From Rapana venosa (Eukaryota; Mollusca; Gastropoda; Neogastropoda; Muricidae), in assembly GCA_028751875.1 (NCBI GenBank), contig CM054140.1, positions 50,895,714 through 50,959,713 of the forward strand: a DNA stretch of 64,000 bases, written 5' to 3'. The notes under the pieces are model-generated. The model had not been told where the DNA came from, searched no databases, and worked only from the letters and a program-made list of their open reading frames with translations. Numbering within the stretch: the first letter of the stretch is position 1; each line of letters starts with the position of its first letter. Made by a program: the position numbers and the translations under genes. This document shows, in pieces, positions 1-9,933 of this stretch.

Positions 1-2100
1 TGGACAATGACATCAATGACCTCACCCAAAAACATTAAAGAGGGCGTCCGGAAACCCGCAGAGGAGGTACTGGTCGCAGAGGGAATAAAACCAGCCCCGG
101 ACTACCATGAATCTTGGACCTCTGCGATACAAAAAGAGCATGAAACCCCAACCGGTATTCCAACCCTAAAGAATACCGGGAGGCCCAAAATCTTGTGAAG
201 AATCAATGTTAAAGACCAGAGAGAAAGGGGATCAGTGATCCTGTGTGAGACGAAAAAGCAGAAAGTGGGCAACAGTAAAAAGGATACGAAAACCTGAAGA
301 AAAACACAAAACCACTTTAAAACCAAAACATCAGTCATTTAAGACAGCTCCCGGAAACCCCCCTTACAGAAAGCAGCTGCATTGAAAAGGTGGTTGAGTA
401 TTGTCAAAAACTTACAACTACCCAATACAACCCGACAAGAGCCCTAATAGAAGAGAAAACAGAACATCAAGAGCACCCTCGCCATTTCCTTTTCTGAGGG
501 AAAAAATGGGGGAAGCCATCTGCAGCTTACCAGTAGGAAAGTCCCCAGGAGCAGACAACATACCAGCAGAGCTGCTCAAGCATGGTGGCGAAACAGTCAT
601 CACACATGTTAAGCTATCTGTCAGAAGATTTGGGTGACAAAACAGTGGCCAACAGAATGGACACAATCACTCATCATACCCCTGCCCAAGAAGGGGAATT
701 TAGCGCCAATGCCAAAACTATAGAACAATCAGCCTCATCAGCCACGCCAGCAAGATCATGCTCAAAGTTATTTTGAATCAACTCAAGGAGTCAGAAGAAC
801 ACCTTGCAGAGGAACAAGCTGGGTTCAGGGCAGGCAGGAGCACAATCGAACAGATTTTTAACTGCCACGTCCTGATGGAAAAACATCTTCAACATCAGAG
901 AGACCTGTTCCACAACTTCATCGACTTCAAGAAGGCTTTCGACAGAGTATGGCACGAAGGCCTGTGGCATCTCCTCAGAATGTTTGGCATTGAAGGACTA
1001 GTGCAAACCATTCAAGCACTATACAACACCGCAAGCAGTGAAGTCCTTCTGAACAATCGGGTCGGAGACTACTTCAAAACCACAGTTGGGGTCCGACAAG
1101 GATGCCTGTTATCTCCAGTCCTGTTTAATCTGTTCTTGGAAAACATTATGAGAGAGACCCTCCATGACTTCCACTTTACCATCTCCTTTGGGGGCCCGAC
1201 CCCTTTTAAAATTGCGGTTTGCGATGAAAATTTGACCTTATGGGCGGAAGAAACCGAGCTTTTCAAGATCTTCCCACCCCACTTTTAGAACAAGCTGGGG
1301 AAAACATTTTTGGGATGCGAGGTTGAGCTCGGGGGAAAGTAAAGTACTTTGGGTTTTAACAGCCTTTTTTAGCAAGCCACTGTTAAAAAATTTTTTAGAA
1401 CGGCCAACAGAGGAGGAAAGGTAAACGCTTTTTTAAATTTTCCCTTTGGGCTAAAACTCACAAAGGACCGGGGCCCTCGACGACAGAAAACAAGTCAGAT
1501 AGCCATGGCAAAATCTTCCATGAAAAAAACTCAACCATATGGAAAAAAAATTTAAGAGAACCCGTTTCCCCCAATCCAATAAAACTTACAAAACCCTAAT
1601 TCCGGGCTATCCCCGCCCGTACGGCCCCCAAATGAAACAATGGACATTTTATGCCCGAAAAAGCAAGGCGAATCCAGTCATTTGAAACAAAATGCCAAAA
1701 AGAAAAACTACTTTGGGGATATCCTTTGGGGAGAACGAAAGACCAATGAAATTTGGGTTTCCCCCAAGGGAAAACCAAAAAAAACAGGGCCCAGGTCCAC
1801 AGGAAACCCCTTTTTTCCCCCTTGTCAAGAAGAAAAGCCCGATAGGTTCGGCCACGTTCGCCCCAAAAACTCTGCCAAAAACAGTTTTGCAGGGAAAAAC
1901 TCGAAAAGGGGGGGCAGAAAGGGGGGAAGACAGAACCCAAACATGGATGGGGGAAATCAGAAATGTTTTCAGGATGAAGATCGGCACTACTGCGCAGAGC
2001 GAGGACCGGGGACGGAAAGGGGGGAGGGGTTACCACCGGCAGGGGCTTTTGTGTCTCCCCAAAGACCCCCAAGGTCCCGGGTTCTGATGATGATTGATGA
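1..2100 (+). mobile_element. LINE A0, RTE-like non-LTR retrotransposon, 5' cut by window edge
   Basis: The sequence begins in the linker between endonuclease and reverse transcriptase (about 7-190, similar to the A1 linker). An RT domain follows at 758-1,190 with motifs EEQAGFRAGRSTIEQIF, FIDFKKAFDRVWH and GVRQGCLLSPVLFNLF. This motif set is that of RTE-type LINEs, which copy RNA to DNA at a nicked target; the clade call is tentative. The FADD catalytic box expected near 1,215 is frameshifted beyond recognition. From about 1,180 the sequence becomes homopolymer-rich and poorly determined. The C-terminal tail (FGHV... with Arg-rich residues, then RRAEDRD-like) is recognisable at 1,840-2,050. 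The element seems to end in a short (tga)n tail at about 2,085-2,100. The copy at 33,800-34,055 shows the same tail more clearly. Non-functional. Confidence 0.75.
758..1288 (+). pseudogene. LINE A0 reverse transcriptase fragment (176 aa)
   Basis: Longest open stretch of A0. RT fingers and palm are visible: EEQAGFRAGRSTIEQIF at residues 20-36, the first catalytic Asp in FIDFKKAFDRVWHEGLW at about residues 49-65, and GVRQGCLLSPVLFNLFLEN at about 108-126. The last ~30 residues are out of frame relative to relatives, so the second catalytic Asp pair is missing. A functional RT of this type needs roughly 250 residues plus an endonuclease in the same frame. This is a dead fragment. The start codon is only the first Met in the open frame and has no biological meaning. 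Confidence 0.8.
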
Positions 2101-2638
2101 CGTCCATCCGTATTGGGCCCTGGGGTTTTTTTGATGTCGGCGATAAGCGCAGCCTCCGTATTTGGGGAAGGGGAGCGTGCTGCAGGGGAGCGCCATCACA
2201 AACTTCCAGCAGTGCATCACTGGCCACAGGCTGGCCTGCCCGTCCTTTTTCACACACCTTTGTCATATCGCACAAAGTTGTCCCCTTTTGAATTGTTTTT
2301 GTCTCCAGCCAAACACACTCAGATGACATCGATGTGTTCACATTCCACTAGAGACAGTTCATCAGGGAAATAAGCACGGCACAACAAGCATAGCTCCTAA
2401 CATCAGCTGGTGTGACCGTGCCACTGCTCACCTGTGCCAAGTCAGGGGACTTTTTTATTCACATAGCGTGACATACCTTGACATTTTCCTCCAAACACCC
2501 CTATTGCAGCCCTCCATGTCGCCAAATCGACCATTTTCAGATAGTTTCATGTAGTCGAGTGCGTTAACTGAATTTCAACACAGGTAGTAGTTTTCACGGC
2601 AACTGACGCCATGATTTCTCGCCCCCCTCCCCCCCTCC

Positions 2639-2640
<2 letters not shown>
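2101..2640. repeat. Unclassified repeat DNA between LINE A0 and the GA array
   Basis: No supported coding region. The stretch runs from the A0 3' tail to the GA microsatellite and is repeated at about 34,056-34,585. The clean copy contains a palindrome-free, moderately GC-balanced sequence with no recognised family. Short ORFs here exist in several frames and none resembles a known protein. It could be host intergenic DNA or an unlisted non-autonomous element. Confidence 0.4.
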
Positions 2641-2707
<67 letters not shown>

Positions 2708-2712
2708 AGAGG

Positions 2713-2744
<32 letters not shown>

Positions 2745-2745
2745 C
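2641..2745. repeat. (GA)n microsatellite, copy 1
   Basis: About 105 bases of GA dinucleotides with single-base interruptions (gga). The reverse frame yields spurious Ser-Leu repeats. The equivalent array at 34,586-34,690 has different interruptions, as expected for two alleles or for sequencing slippage. Confidence 0.95.
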
Positions 2746-2836
2746 AAAATCGAAATTAGAAAAGCAAAAATGCCAGAGAATACTGAAGTGCCAAACAGTT
2801 TTTAAACTTAAACACACACACACACACTCACTCACA

Positions 2837-2837
<1 letters not shown>

Positions 2838-2872
<35 letters not shown>

Positions 2873-2893
2873 GTAATAATAATGATGATGATG

Positions 2894-2934
<41 letters not shown>

Positions 2935-3360
2935 GTATGGAATTTATATAGCGCTGAATCTTGTAAAGCAGCAAATCAAAGCGCTCAGATGACTTTTTTT
3001 TTAATCGAGGATAATGGAATAAGCACTCATGTGCTTTTTTACATCTAGTCACCGTGTCTGCGGTTTTGTAAATTTTGTCATCTGTTCCCACCGGCACACA
3101 ATGGCCTACTCTTTCGAAAAGCGGAACAGGATTTAACGTGTGCACAAGATGTTCTGCATGCGTTCGCACACGGGGCCTCGGTTTATAGTCTCATCCGAAG
3201 GACAGTTGCACGCACATGAGAATAACAGGCAACACTTTTGGTGTCTTCAAAAATGTGTATTCCAAAGCAACAGTATTTTATTTTTATTTTATTTTATTTT
3301 ATTTTTTAAAGCGCTTTGATTTGTTGCTTTACAAGATTCAGCGCTATATAAATTCCATAC

Positions 3361-3396
<36 letters not shown>
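2838..3396. mobile_element. Foldback/MITE-like element with 53-bp inverted arms and TAA/TTA outer arrays (copy 1)
   Basis: The left arm (about 2,934-2,986) begins ctgtatggaatttatatagc and ends aaatcaaagcgct. The right arm (about 3,309-3,361) is its reverse complement with one mismatch. Outside the arms lie (taa)n with a (tga)n block on the left and (tta)n on the right, so the arrays also pair. The ~320-bp loop holds a module (gataatggaataagcactca at about 3,010, later gcctcggtttatagtctcat at about 3,176) that recurs alone elsewhere in the window. There is no coding capacity and no transposase. The structure suggests a non-autonomous foldback element or two inverted copies of a SINE-like repeat. 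Which of these applies cannot be settled from sequence alone. Confidence 0.7.
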
Positions 3397-3397
<1 letters not shown>

Positions 3398-3497
3398 TTA
3401 CAATAATACAAACTCCTGAGTAAGGAATTACGGAAGCAGGAGACCAGAGGGTGCAGTTGCTTCTGTATGTTTTACATGTTCAAAAGTACAAGGAAAC

Positions 3498-3515
3498 GGG
3501 GGGGGGGGGGGGGGT
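3498..3515. repeat. Poly-G run, copy 1
   Basis: A run of about 17 G following aaac. The corresponding run at about 35,436-35,457 is about 22 G. The length difference could be allelic or a base-calling error. Confidence 0.85.
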
Positions 3516-3663
3516 GTAAATCATGGAAAAAGATTGAGTCCTACGTTATCTAGTGTGTATGTAAATGATTCTTGTCAGGTCAGGTGGTTCTTCTGCTACT
3601 GGTAGCCAGGTAAACCAGTACTACTTGTTCTGTGTGGGGGTACCAGCCCTGACCCCCAAAAAA

Positions 3664-3695
3664 CAGCCAGGAGAGGGGCGGGATCCGCCTGGCTG
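3664..3695 (+). other. Short hairpin in the LINE A1 leader
   Basis: Arms cagccagg and cctggctg pair perfectly across a 16-base spacer, just ahead of the endonuclease region. The same hairpin is present in copy 2 near 35,606-35,636. It could be a leader RNA structure of the LINE or chance. The stem is only 8 bp. Confidence 0.35.
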
Positions 3696-3839
3696 TATTT
3701 TCCCCAGATACACTGTATCTGATGATGAAAATACCAATGACCATACCAGATCCGTCGCCACCCGGGTCAACAAGGATCGCGCCTTCCGTCTCCCGTCAAG
3801 GTAGAGGTGAGAAGTATGCTACTGGTGGATCTCAAATCT

Positions 3840-4620
3840 GCGGAAGAAAATACGTAACCATGGCAACATGGAACATCAGAGCACTTGCCCATACAGGGGA
3901 ACTACAAGAACTTACCCATGAACTGAAAGAAGTACACCTGGCACATAGTGGGCCTCTGTGAAATCAGATGGAACAATGTGGGTGAACATCTTACCGACGA
4001 TGGACATGTACTCTACTACAGTGGTGAATTCGACAAACACACCAATAGCGTAGGCTTCCTTGTCAACAGCAACATCAAAAACTCGGTGCTCGGGTGCTGC
4101 CCAGTAACCAGCCGACTTTTAACCATCCGCCTCAGAGCAGTCCCTTTCAACATCACCATGGTACAAGTCACGCGCCAACAACAGATCATGATGATGAAGA
4201 AGTAGAAGAATTTTGCATGCAACTCCAGGGTATCATCAACAAAGTTAGCAAGAAAGACATCCTAATCATTCAGGGAGAATGGAATGCTAAAGTGGGTGCT
4301 GACGCACTGAAAGACTAGAGAAAATTCTGTTGACCCTCGTGTAATGCAGATATTAACGAGAGGACACCCACTACTGGAATTTACCAGCTTCAACAACATT
4401 GTGTATGCAAACACCCTTGGGGAGCACAAGGTATCACGACGCTGGACGTGGCATGCACCCAATGGAACCCATCACAACCAGATCGACTACATACTGGTAC
4501 AAAACCTGTTCATATCTGGTATCAACAGAGTCAAGACAAGGACATTTCCAGGTGCAGATGTGGGCAGTGATCACGACCTTGTGCTCCTGAACTTCAGAGT
4601 CCGGCTGCAAAAAGATCAGC
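3840..4620 (+). pseudogene. LINE A1 EEP (AP-endonuclease-like) domain, broken
   Basis: The domain is spread over three frames (open pieces at 3,722-3,961, 3,948-4,205, 4,094-4,318 and 4,344-4,736). In EEP nucleases the conserved Asn, Glu, Asp, Asn, Asp and His residues bind the metal and cut the phosphodiester bond. Here WN, the EIRW Glu, QIDY and SDH are all present. The Asp of the central GDxN box is replaced by Glu (gga gaa tgg aat at 4,274). The same change occurs in the second copy, so it is a property of the inserted element and not a read error. Frameshifts make an intact product impossible. Confidence 0.75.
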
Positions 4621-5499
4621 AAGCCAAAGAACATCAGGCTAAAATTCAACCTAGAAAGATTGAAGGACCCTACCATAGCAGAAACCTTCAAAGCAAAAAT
4701 AGGCGGAAAATTTGCTGCACTGCTTGCACTCGATAATGATGCAGAGACAATAACCAACAGCTTTAATGCAGCGAGAACGGAAACAGCAAACGAATTAATT
4801 GGCAAAAACCATCAGAAAAAACAACCGTGGATCACAGATAAAATCCTGGATATATGTGAAAAACCAAGTGAACTGAAGAGTGTCAAGTAAACAACAGCAT
4901 CAGGAGAATACAGAGAGATCAACAAAAAGATCAAGAAAGACATGAAAAAGGCCAAAGAAGAATGGATTGATAAACAATGTTCAGATATAGAAGAAAATTT
5001 GGCTAAGAACAACAACAGAAGAGCCTATCAAATTGTAAAAGAGCTCACACAGCAAAAGCAGGCCAAGAATAAAAAATATCAAAGACAAAGAAGGGAACTG
5101 CCTCACAGAAGATAAATATATCTTTAGCAGATGGACAGAATACTGTTCAGAGCTCTACAACCATCAGACACAAGGTGACCCTAGCGTACTTACAAGTCAG
5201 GACTCGTCAGAGAATGATGCCTTTCCTATCCTTAGTGAAGAAGTTGAGGCAGCAATCAAATCGCTGAAAAAACAATGGGAAAACTGCAGGGATCGACAAC
5301 ATCCAAGCAGAACTGATCAAACATAAGGGAGACAACAGCGATAGATATCCTCACAAGAATTTGCAACATGATCTAGCAGACCGGGGAGTGGCCAACAGCT
5401 TGGACCCAATCACTCATCATTGTGCTCCCCAAAAATGGCAATCTACAGCAATGCCAGAACTATTGAACAATCAGCCTCATAAGCCATGTCAGTAAAGTA

Positions 5500-6387
5500 A
5501 TGTTAAAGGTCCTCTTGAACAAACTTAAGCCACGGGTAGAAGAGATCATCGACGAAGAGCAGGCAGGTTTCCGCCCAAATATAAGTACCATAGAACAAAT
5601 ATTCAACCTGCAAGTTCTGTGTGAGAAATGCAGCCATAACCAACAGAAACTGTACCACGTCTTCATAGACAACAAAAAGGTGTCGACCCTGTATGGCATG
5701 ACGCATTATGGGCCACAATGAAAAAGTACAACATGGGATAAAAGATCATCCAGACCATCAAAGAGCTATATTATGCAAAAGCCACCAGCGCAGTGCTTGT
5801 CCAAGGCACGGTTGGAGAATGGTTCCATACCACAGTGGGAGTCCGTCAAGGCTGTTTCTTATCGCTGACACAGTTCAATGTTTTCCTTGAGTGCATAATG
5901 ACTGATGCCTTAGAAGATCACACTGGCACAGTCAGTATTGGAGGGCAGATAAACACCAACCTCAGGTTTTCCGATGACATCGATAGACTGGCAGGAAACG
6001 ACAGGAACTGGCCAACCTAGTGTATTACCTGGATGAAACATCCTCCAGATACGGCACGGATATCAGTGCCGAGAAGACAAAACTCATGACAAACAGTGCC
6101 CAACCAATCACTACCAAGATCAGTCAGTGGAAAAAAACCTTGAGGCTGTAGATCACATCAAGTACTTTAGAGCTATTATTGCTGAAGAAGGTTCAAAGAC
6201 CGAAATCCTCGCAAGAGCTGCACAAACAGTCGCAGCAATTGAAAAGCTCAAGACCATCTGGAAAGATGATAGCATCTCTCTCAGGACCAAGGTCAAGCTA
6301 GTGCATGCATTGGTCATCTCCACATACCTGTATGCATGCGAATCCTGGCCACTGAATGCAGATCTACATAGAAGGATCCAGGCTTGA
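5500..6387 (+). pseudogene. LINE A1 reverse transcriptase, frameshifted
   Basis: Pieces at 5,500-5,721, 5,793-6,020 and 6,127-6,387 carry, in order, the fingers motif EEQAGFRPNISTIEQIF, a damaged FIDNKK box (the AFDRVWH part is displaced in frame), GVRQGCFLS, RFSDDIDRLAG and the thumb motif YLYACESWPLNADLHRRIQA. About 80% similar by eye to the A2 RT at 42,142-43,396. At least three frame changes and a stop after RRIQA make it non-functional. Confidence 0.8.
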
Positions 6388-6406
6388 AGATGAGATCTTA
6401 GGAAAA

Positions 6407-6467
6407 CTATATCAACTTAGAAAAATCAATGATTTTCTAAACCTACAATCACGAAAACTATTCTTTC
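6407..6467 (+). mobile_element. LINE C RT C-terminal part, first piece (copy 1)
   Basis: The reading KLYQLRKINDFLNLQSRKLF fits the region just before the INYVSTLWDSASE motif of Jockey/CR1-group LINEs. It is continuous with 9,934 once the LINE B insertion is taken out. Its last nine bases (tattctttc, 6,459-6,467) are the left target-site duplication of LINE B. Confidence 0.65.
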
Positions 6468-6506
6468 TTGCTTGCTTCTTCGTCCATCGGGATCGATGAT
6501 GACCAT

Positions 6507-7433
6507 CTATTCATCCTGGGATTGGGAGGGTCCATTTCTATGGGTGCGAAGATGATTTATTTGGCCAATCCGCGCTTGAAAAGTTCTTGAGCAGTATGGA
6601 CAGGGTATAGTGGCTGCTTTTGGAGACTTGGAGGCTCTATCTTTCCTGTTTTGCCTGTGTTGCTCAGCTGTCGCAATTCTGTTTGCTTTGTGGGCCTTGG
6701 CGCCACTGCGTACAGCTGCTCGCCACTGTGACCTCTCCATTGCTGCCTGCTCCCATGAGTTTATCTCAATGTTGAAGGTTTTCAGTGAGGCTTTCAGAGT
6801 GTCCTTGAAGCGTTTCTTCTGGCCTCCCTGGGAGCGCTTTCCATGCTGAAGTTCGCCAAACAGAAGTTTCTTGGGGAGCCGATGGTCGGGCATGCGAACT
6901 ACATGGCCTGCCCAGCCAAGCTGGGTCTGCATCAGGATGGTGTGGATGCTAGGAAGGTTTGCTCTAGTGAGCACCTCAGTGTCTGGGATCTTGTCCTTCC
7001 ACTTGATGCCAAACAGTTTTCTCAAACAGGTGGTGTGGAAGTGGTTCAGCTTTTTAGCATGACGTTGGTAGACTGTCCATGACTCTGAGCCATAGAGCAG
7101 GGTGGTGAGCACTACCGCTTTGTAGACCTTGATCTTGGTTTCTGTTGAGATGCCTCTCCTGTCCCACACATTCTTTCGGAGTTTGCCAAAGGCAGCGCTT
7201 GCTTTGGCGAGTCTGGTGTTGACCTCATCATCAATGGCTACTGTGCAGGAGAGGGTACTGCCAAGATAAGTAAATTTGTCCACTGCTTTGAGTCTATGTC
7301 CATTTACGGAGATGTTTGGTTCAACGTAGGGCTTCCCTGGGGCTGGTTGGTGCATTACCTCAGTCTTCTTGGTACTGATTGTCAACCCAAAGTTGTCGCA
7401 AACATCAGAGAACTTGTCAACACTGTCTTGCAT
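6507..7433 (-). pseudogene. LINE B RT thumb and C2H2 zinc-finger tail (308 aa)
   Basis: The piece begins just after the FADDCALNA box, which lies in frame upstream at about 7,475. It holds TKKTEVM, KFTYLGSTLS (residues 52-61), the thumb motif LLYGSESWTVYQRHAKKLN, and WAGHVVRMPDHRLPKKLLF. The C-terminus is a C2H2 finger with Cys278, Cys281, His294 and His298 (C-x2-C-x12-H-x3-H), probably for nucleic-acid binding. This is the longest intact frame in the window. The Met start is arbitrary because the parent frame extends upstream. Confidence 0.8.
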
Positions 7434-7548
7434 GTCGGCTTCAGAAGCAGCATTGAGGGCGCAATCATCAGCAAACAGGAAGTCGTTGATGATATCTGTT
7501 GAGACCTTGGTTTTTGCTTAAAGCCTCCTGAGATTGAACAGTGATCCA

Positions 7549-8562
7549 TCATACCTGTACCTGATCACCAACACCAACATCTGAATCTCTGAACGCATCT
7601 AACAGCATTGCCGAAAACATGAGGCTGAACAGGGTGGGAACAAGAACACAGCCCTGCTTCATTCTGTTGGTAACTGGGAAGAGTTCAGATGCCTCTCCAT
7701 TATCTTGTACTCTGGCCAGCATACCATCATGAAACTGACGTACGATGGCGATGAATTTTCTTGGGCAGCCGTACTTCGCCATGATTCTCCATAGACCCTC
7801 TCTGCTAACAGTATCGAAGGCCTTGGTCGGATCAACAAAGGTGGATTAGAGGTCAGTATTTTGTTCCTGACACTTCTCTTGGAGCTGCCTGGCAGCAAAC
7901 ACCATGTCGATAGTCCCGTGATCTTTCCGGAAGCCACATTGACTCTCTGGAAGAAGGTCTTGCTCAAGGTGGACTATGAGCCGGTTCAGCAGTACTCTGG
8001 CCAGGACCTTGCCTGCAATGGACAGCAGGGATATTCCTCAGTGGTTGTCACAGGCCTGGCGGTTTCCTTTGTTCTTGTATAGATGTATGATGGAGGCATT
8101 TTTGAAGTCTTGCAGAAGTGTCTCATGCTGCCATACAACTTGGAAGAGCTCATGAAGTTTTTCAGTCAGTGCTCTTCCACCCCCTTTGTAGATCTCAGCT
8201 GGGATTGAGTCTGCACCGGGTGCTTTATCACTGGACAGCAGGCGAATTGCTTTCTGGATCTCCTCAAAGGTTGGTATGGCACTCATCGTCTCATCGACTG
8301 GAACCTGTGGGAGGCGGTTAATAGCTTCAACGTTGATGGTGGAAGGACGGTTTAGAACATTGTCAAAATGTTCAGCCCATCTCTCAAGGATCGTGTCTTT
8401 GTCAGTGATGAGAGTAGACCCATCTGCACTGCGGAGAGGTGGTGATCTTGATGCAGTGGGACCATAGATCTCTTTGAGTCCATCATAGAAGTTCTTCGTG
8501 TCAATCCTGTCAGCATATCCTTGGATCTTATCTGCTTTATTGCTGATCCAGGAGTCTTGCAT
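7549..8562 (-). pseudogene. LINE B RT fingers/palm, interrupted
   Basis: The open piece 8,562-8,038 covers the pre-RT region and fingers (SSDKAPGADSIPAEIYKGGG, NASIIHLYKNKGNR). A stop separates it from the GFRKDHGTIDMVF region. FVDPTKAFDTVSREGLW and MKQGCVLVPTLFSLMF follow (7,850-7,640). The last piece ends at 7,549 just ahead of the FADD box. An RT needs these in one frame, and here there are at least two stops. Confidence 0.75.
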
Positions 8563-8577
8563 CTGACGCAGCTTTAG

Positions 8578-9216
8578 CTAGATGGTGCTACGCTTGTTCC
8601 TCAGTGCATCTTTCTTTGCTGTTGATATTGGGTCATCAAGGTGGGATTTATAGGCACAGCGCTTGTCTTCCAATAACTGTGTGATCTCTTCACAGTTCTC
8701 GTCAAACCATTCCCTGTGTCGCCTGGAAGTAGGGCCTAGGCACTCCATAGCAGTGTTATACACGATCTCACGGAGTGTTCCCCATGCTGATTCCACGTTT
8801 TGGCTATCCAGCACAATGGGCTCTAGGCGTTCCTCCAAGGCAGCAGCAAGAGACCGCTTGACTGTATCATTCTTCATCTTGTTGACATTCATGCATTTAG
8901 GTGCTTTCACGCCTTGTGGCCATCTCCTGGGCTGGACACGCAACCAGAGTTTAGAGACGATGAGACGGTGGTCTGTCCAGCATTCTGCTCCACACATGGC
9001 CTTTGTAACACGAACATCCTGCCTGTCCCTCTTCCTGGTGATGACATAGTGAATAAGATGCCAGTACCTAGAGCGGGGATGCATCCATGATGTCCTGTTA
9101 TGTGTAGGGAGGTTGAAATTCGTGTTTGTGATCAGTAGGTCATGCTCCACACAAGTCTGGAGGAACAGTTGCTGTTGCAGTTGCCAACACCATGCTTTCC
9201 AATCACACCTTTCCAC
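8578..9216 (-). pseudogene. LINE B endonuclease C-terminal part and linker (212 aa)
   Basis: Continues the endonuclease in a shifted frame. The HLIDYV-type box reads WHLIHYVIT: residue 56, codon cac at 9,051-9,049, is His where family members have catalytic Asp. The final TDHRLIVSKL (residues 81-90) is kept. The same His occurs in the second copy (near 40,968), so this copy's endonuclease was inactive before duplication. The linker after residue 100 is basic and ends at a stop near 8,578. Confidence 0.75.
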
Positions 9217-9749
9217 GCAGTACTGTCACAGCCTACTCTCGCATTGAAGTCACCAAGAATGATGAGCTTGTCTGCGGTGGGAACAGAGGCAATAACAGCA
9301 TTCAAGTCTTCATAAAACTTGTCCTTGATGTCCTCTAGATTTGCCATGGTGGGAGCATAAGCACTGACAAGGGTAGCAAAATTCTTCCCATGAGATAAGG
9401 GGAGTCTCATCATCATAAGTCTATCATTCATTCCTTTTGGGGGTCCATCCAGCTTGCCAAAAAGCGTTGTTCTTACTGCAAAGCCAACTCCAGCCTCACG
9501 TCTCTCTTCAGACCCACGTCCACTCCAAAAGAAGGTGTAGCCTGTGCCTCGTTCGCATAGTTCGCCCTCGCCTGCTAGCCTGGTCTCACTATGGGCAGCA
9601 ATGTCGATGTTGTATCTGGCGAGTTCGCTTGCGATAAGTGCGGTTCGTCTCTGGGGTCTTGTACTCTCGTTCCTGTCGAGAAGTGTTCGCACATTCCAAC
9701 TAGCAAGGTTCAGACACTGTATCCTATTCTTTTTTCGTGTTTTTTTCAC
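9132..9749 (-). pseudogene. LINE B endonuclease N-terminal part (205 aa)
   Basis: EEP fold motifs are visible: ASWNVRTLLD at residues 16-25, SETRL at 54-58, SAYAPT at 129-134 and GDFNARVG at 166-173. These are the metal- and DNA-binding boxes of LINE endonucleases, which nick the target to prime reverse transcription. The N-terminus is basic (KKTRKKNR). The frame leaves the domain after GVGNCNSN. The rest continues in an overlapping frame at 9,216-8,578, so one base has been gained or lost near 9,170-9,210. Confidence 0.8.
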
Positions 9750-9933
9750 TATGTTTCGACCGCAAGAGCAGGGTCCCCGCCAGCCGCAGTAAGCTAGCCA
9801 GGGTGATGTGGAGCAGGCAATGTTTAGGGCACCTTTTCTAGCCCCTTTCTAAGGAGGTGAGTAGTGCATTCCTGAAGAGGGCTGCTCAGTCGCTCAGACG
9901 GCTGCCGAAACCTACCGCTGCTCCATTCAGTAG

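Larger units (their letters stand above)
3545..6405 (+). mobile_element. LINE A1, RTE-like LINE (endonuclease + RT), copy 1
   Basis: An EEP endonuclease domain (about 3,840-4,620) is followed by a linker (4,660-5,480) and RT (5,500-6,390). Endonuclease signatures are TWNIR at about 3,866, EIRW at about 3,960, EWNAKVG at 4,277-4,297, NQIDYIL near 4,476 and GSDHDLV at 4,563. RT signatures are EEQAGFRPNISTIEQIF, GVRQGC and RFSDDID. The frame is broken at several places, including a stop at 4,316. The usual GDWN/GDFN Asp reads Glu (GEWN), and FADD reads FSDD. RTE elements nick DNA with the endonuclease and reverse-transcribe their own RNA at the nick. This copy is dead. The 5' start is set where RTE-like leader sequence becomes recognisable and is approximate. 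The 3' end merges into LINE C sequence near 6,395-6,407. Confidence 0.8.
6468..9933 (-). mobile_element. LINE B, apparently full-length non-LTR retrotransposon with C-terminal zinc finger (copy 1)
   Basis: A 3.47-kb element inserted antisense inside LINE C, flanked by a perfect 9-bp target-site duplication tattctttc (6,459-6,467 and 9,934-9,942). On the minus strand the order is a ~180-base leader (9,933-9,750), EEP endonuclease (9,749-8,930), linker, RT (about 8,300-7,200) and a C2H2 finger (6,537-6,602). This protein type is often labelled 'craniofacial development protein 2-like' or endonuclease-RT in databases because of such LINEs. It is dead: the endonuclease is split by a frame change near 9,170-9,210, a stop lies before 7,850 and another near 7,520. 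Intact length plus flanking repeats imply a complete, relatively recent insertion. Confidence 0.85.

Noticed and set aside
2547..2835. Ser-Leu and Arg-Glu repeat ORFs at GA arrays (also 20,149-20,432, 34,494-34,780)
   Set aside because: Direct translations of (GA)n. They have no start context or conserved flanks.
6610..6849. Plus-strand ORFs across LINE B (also 8,663-9,049, 9,544-9,792 and their copies)
   Set aside because: They are antisense shadows of the minus-strand LINE coding sequence and lack motifs.
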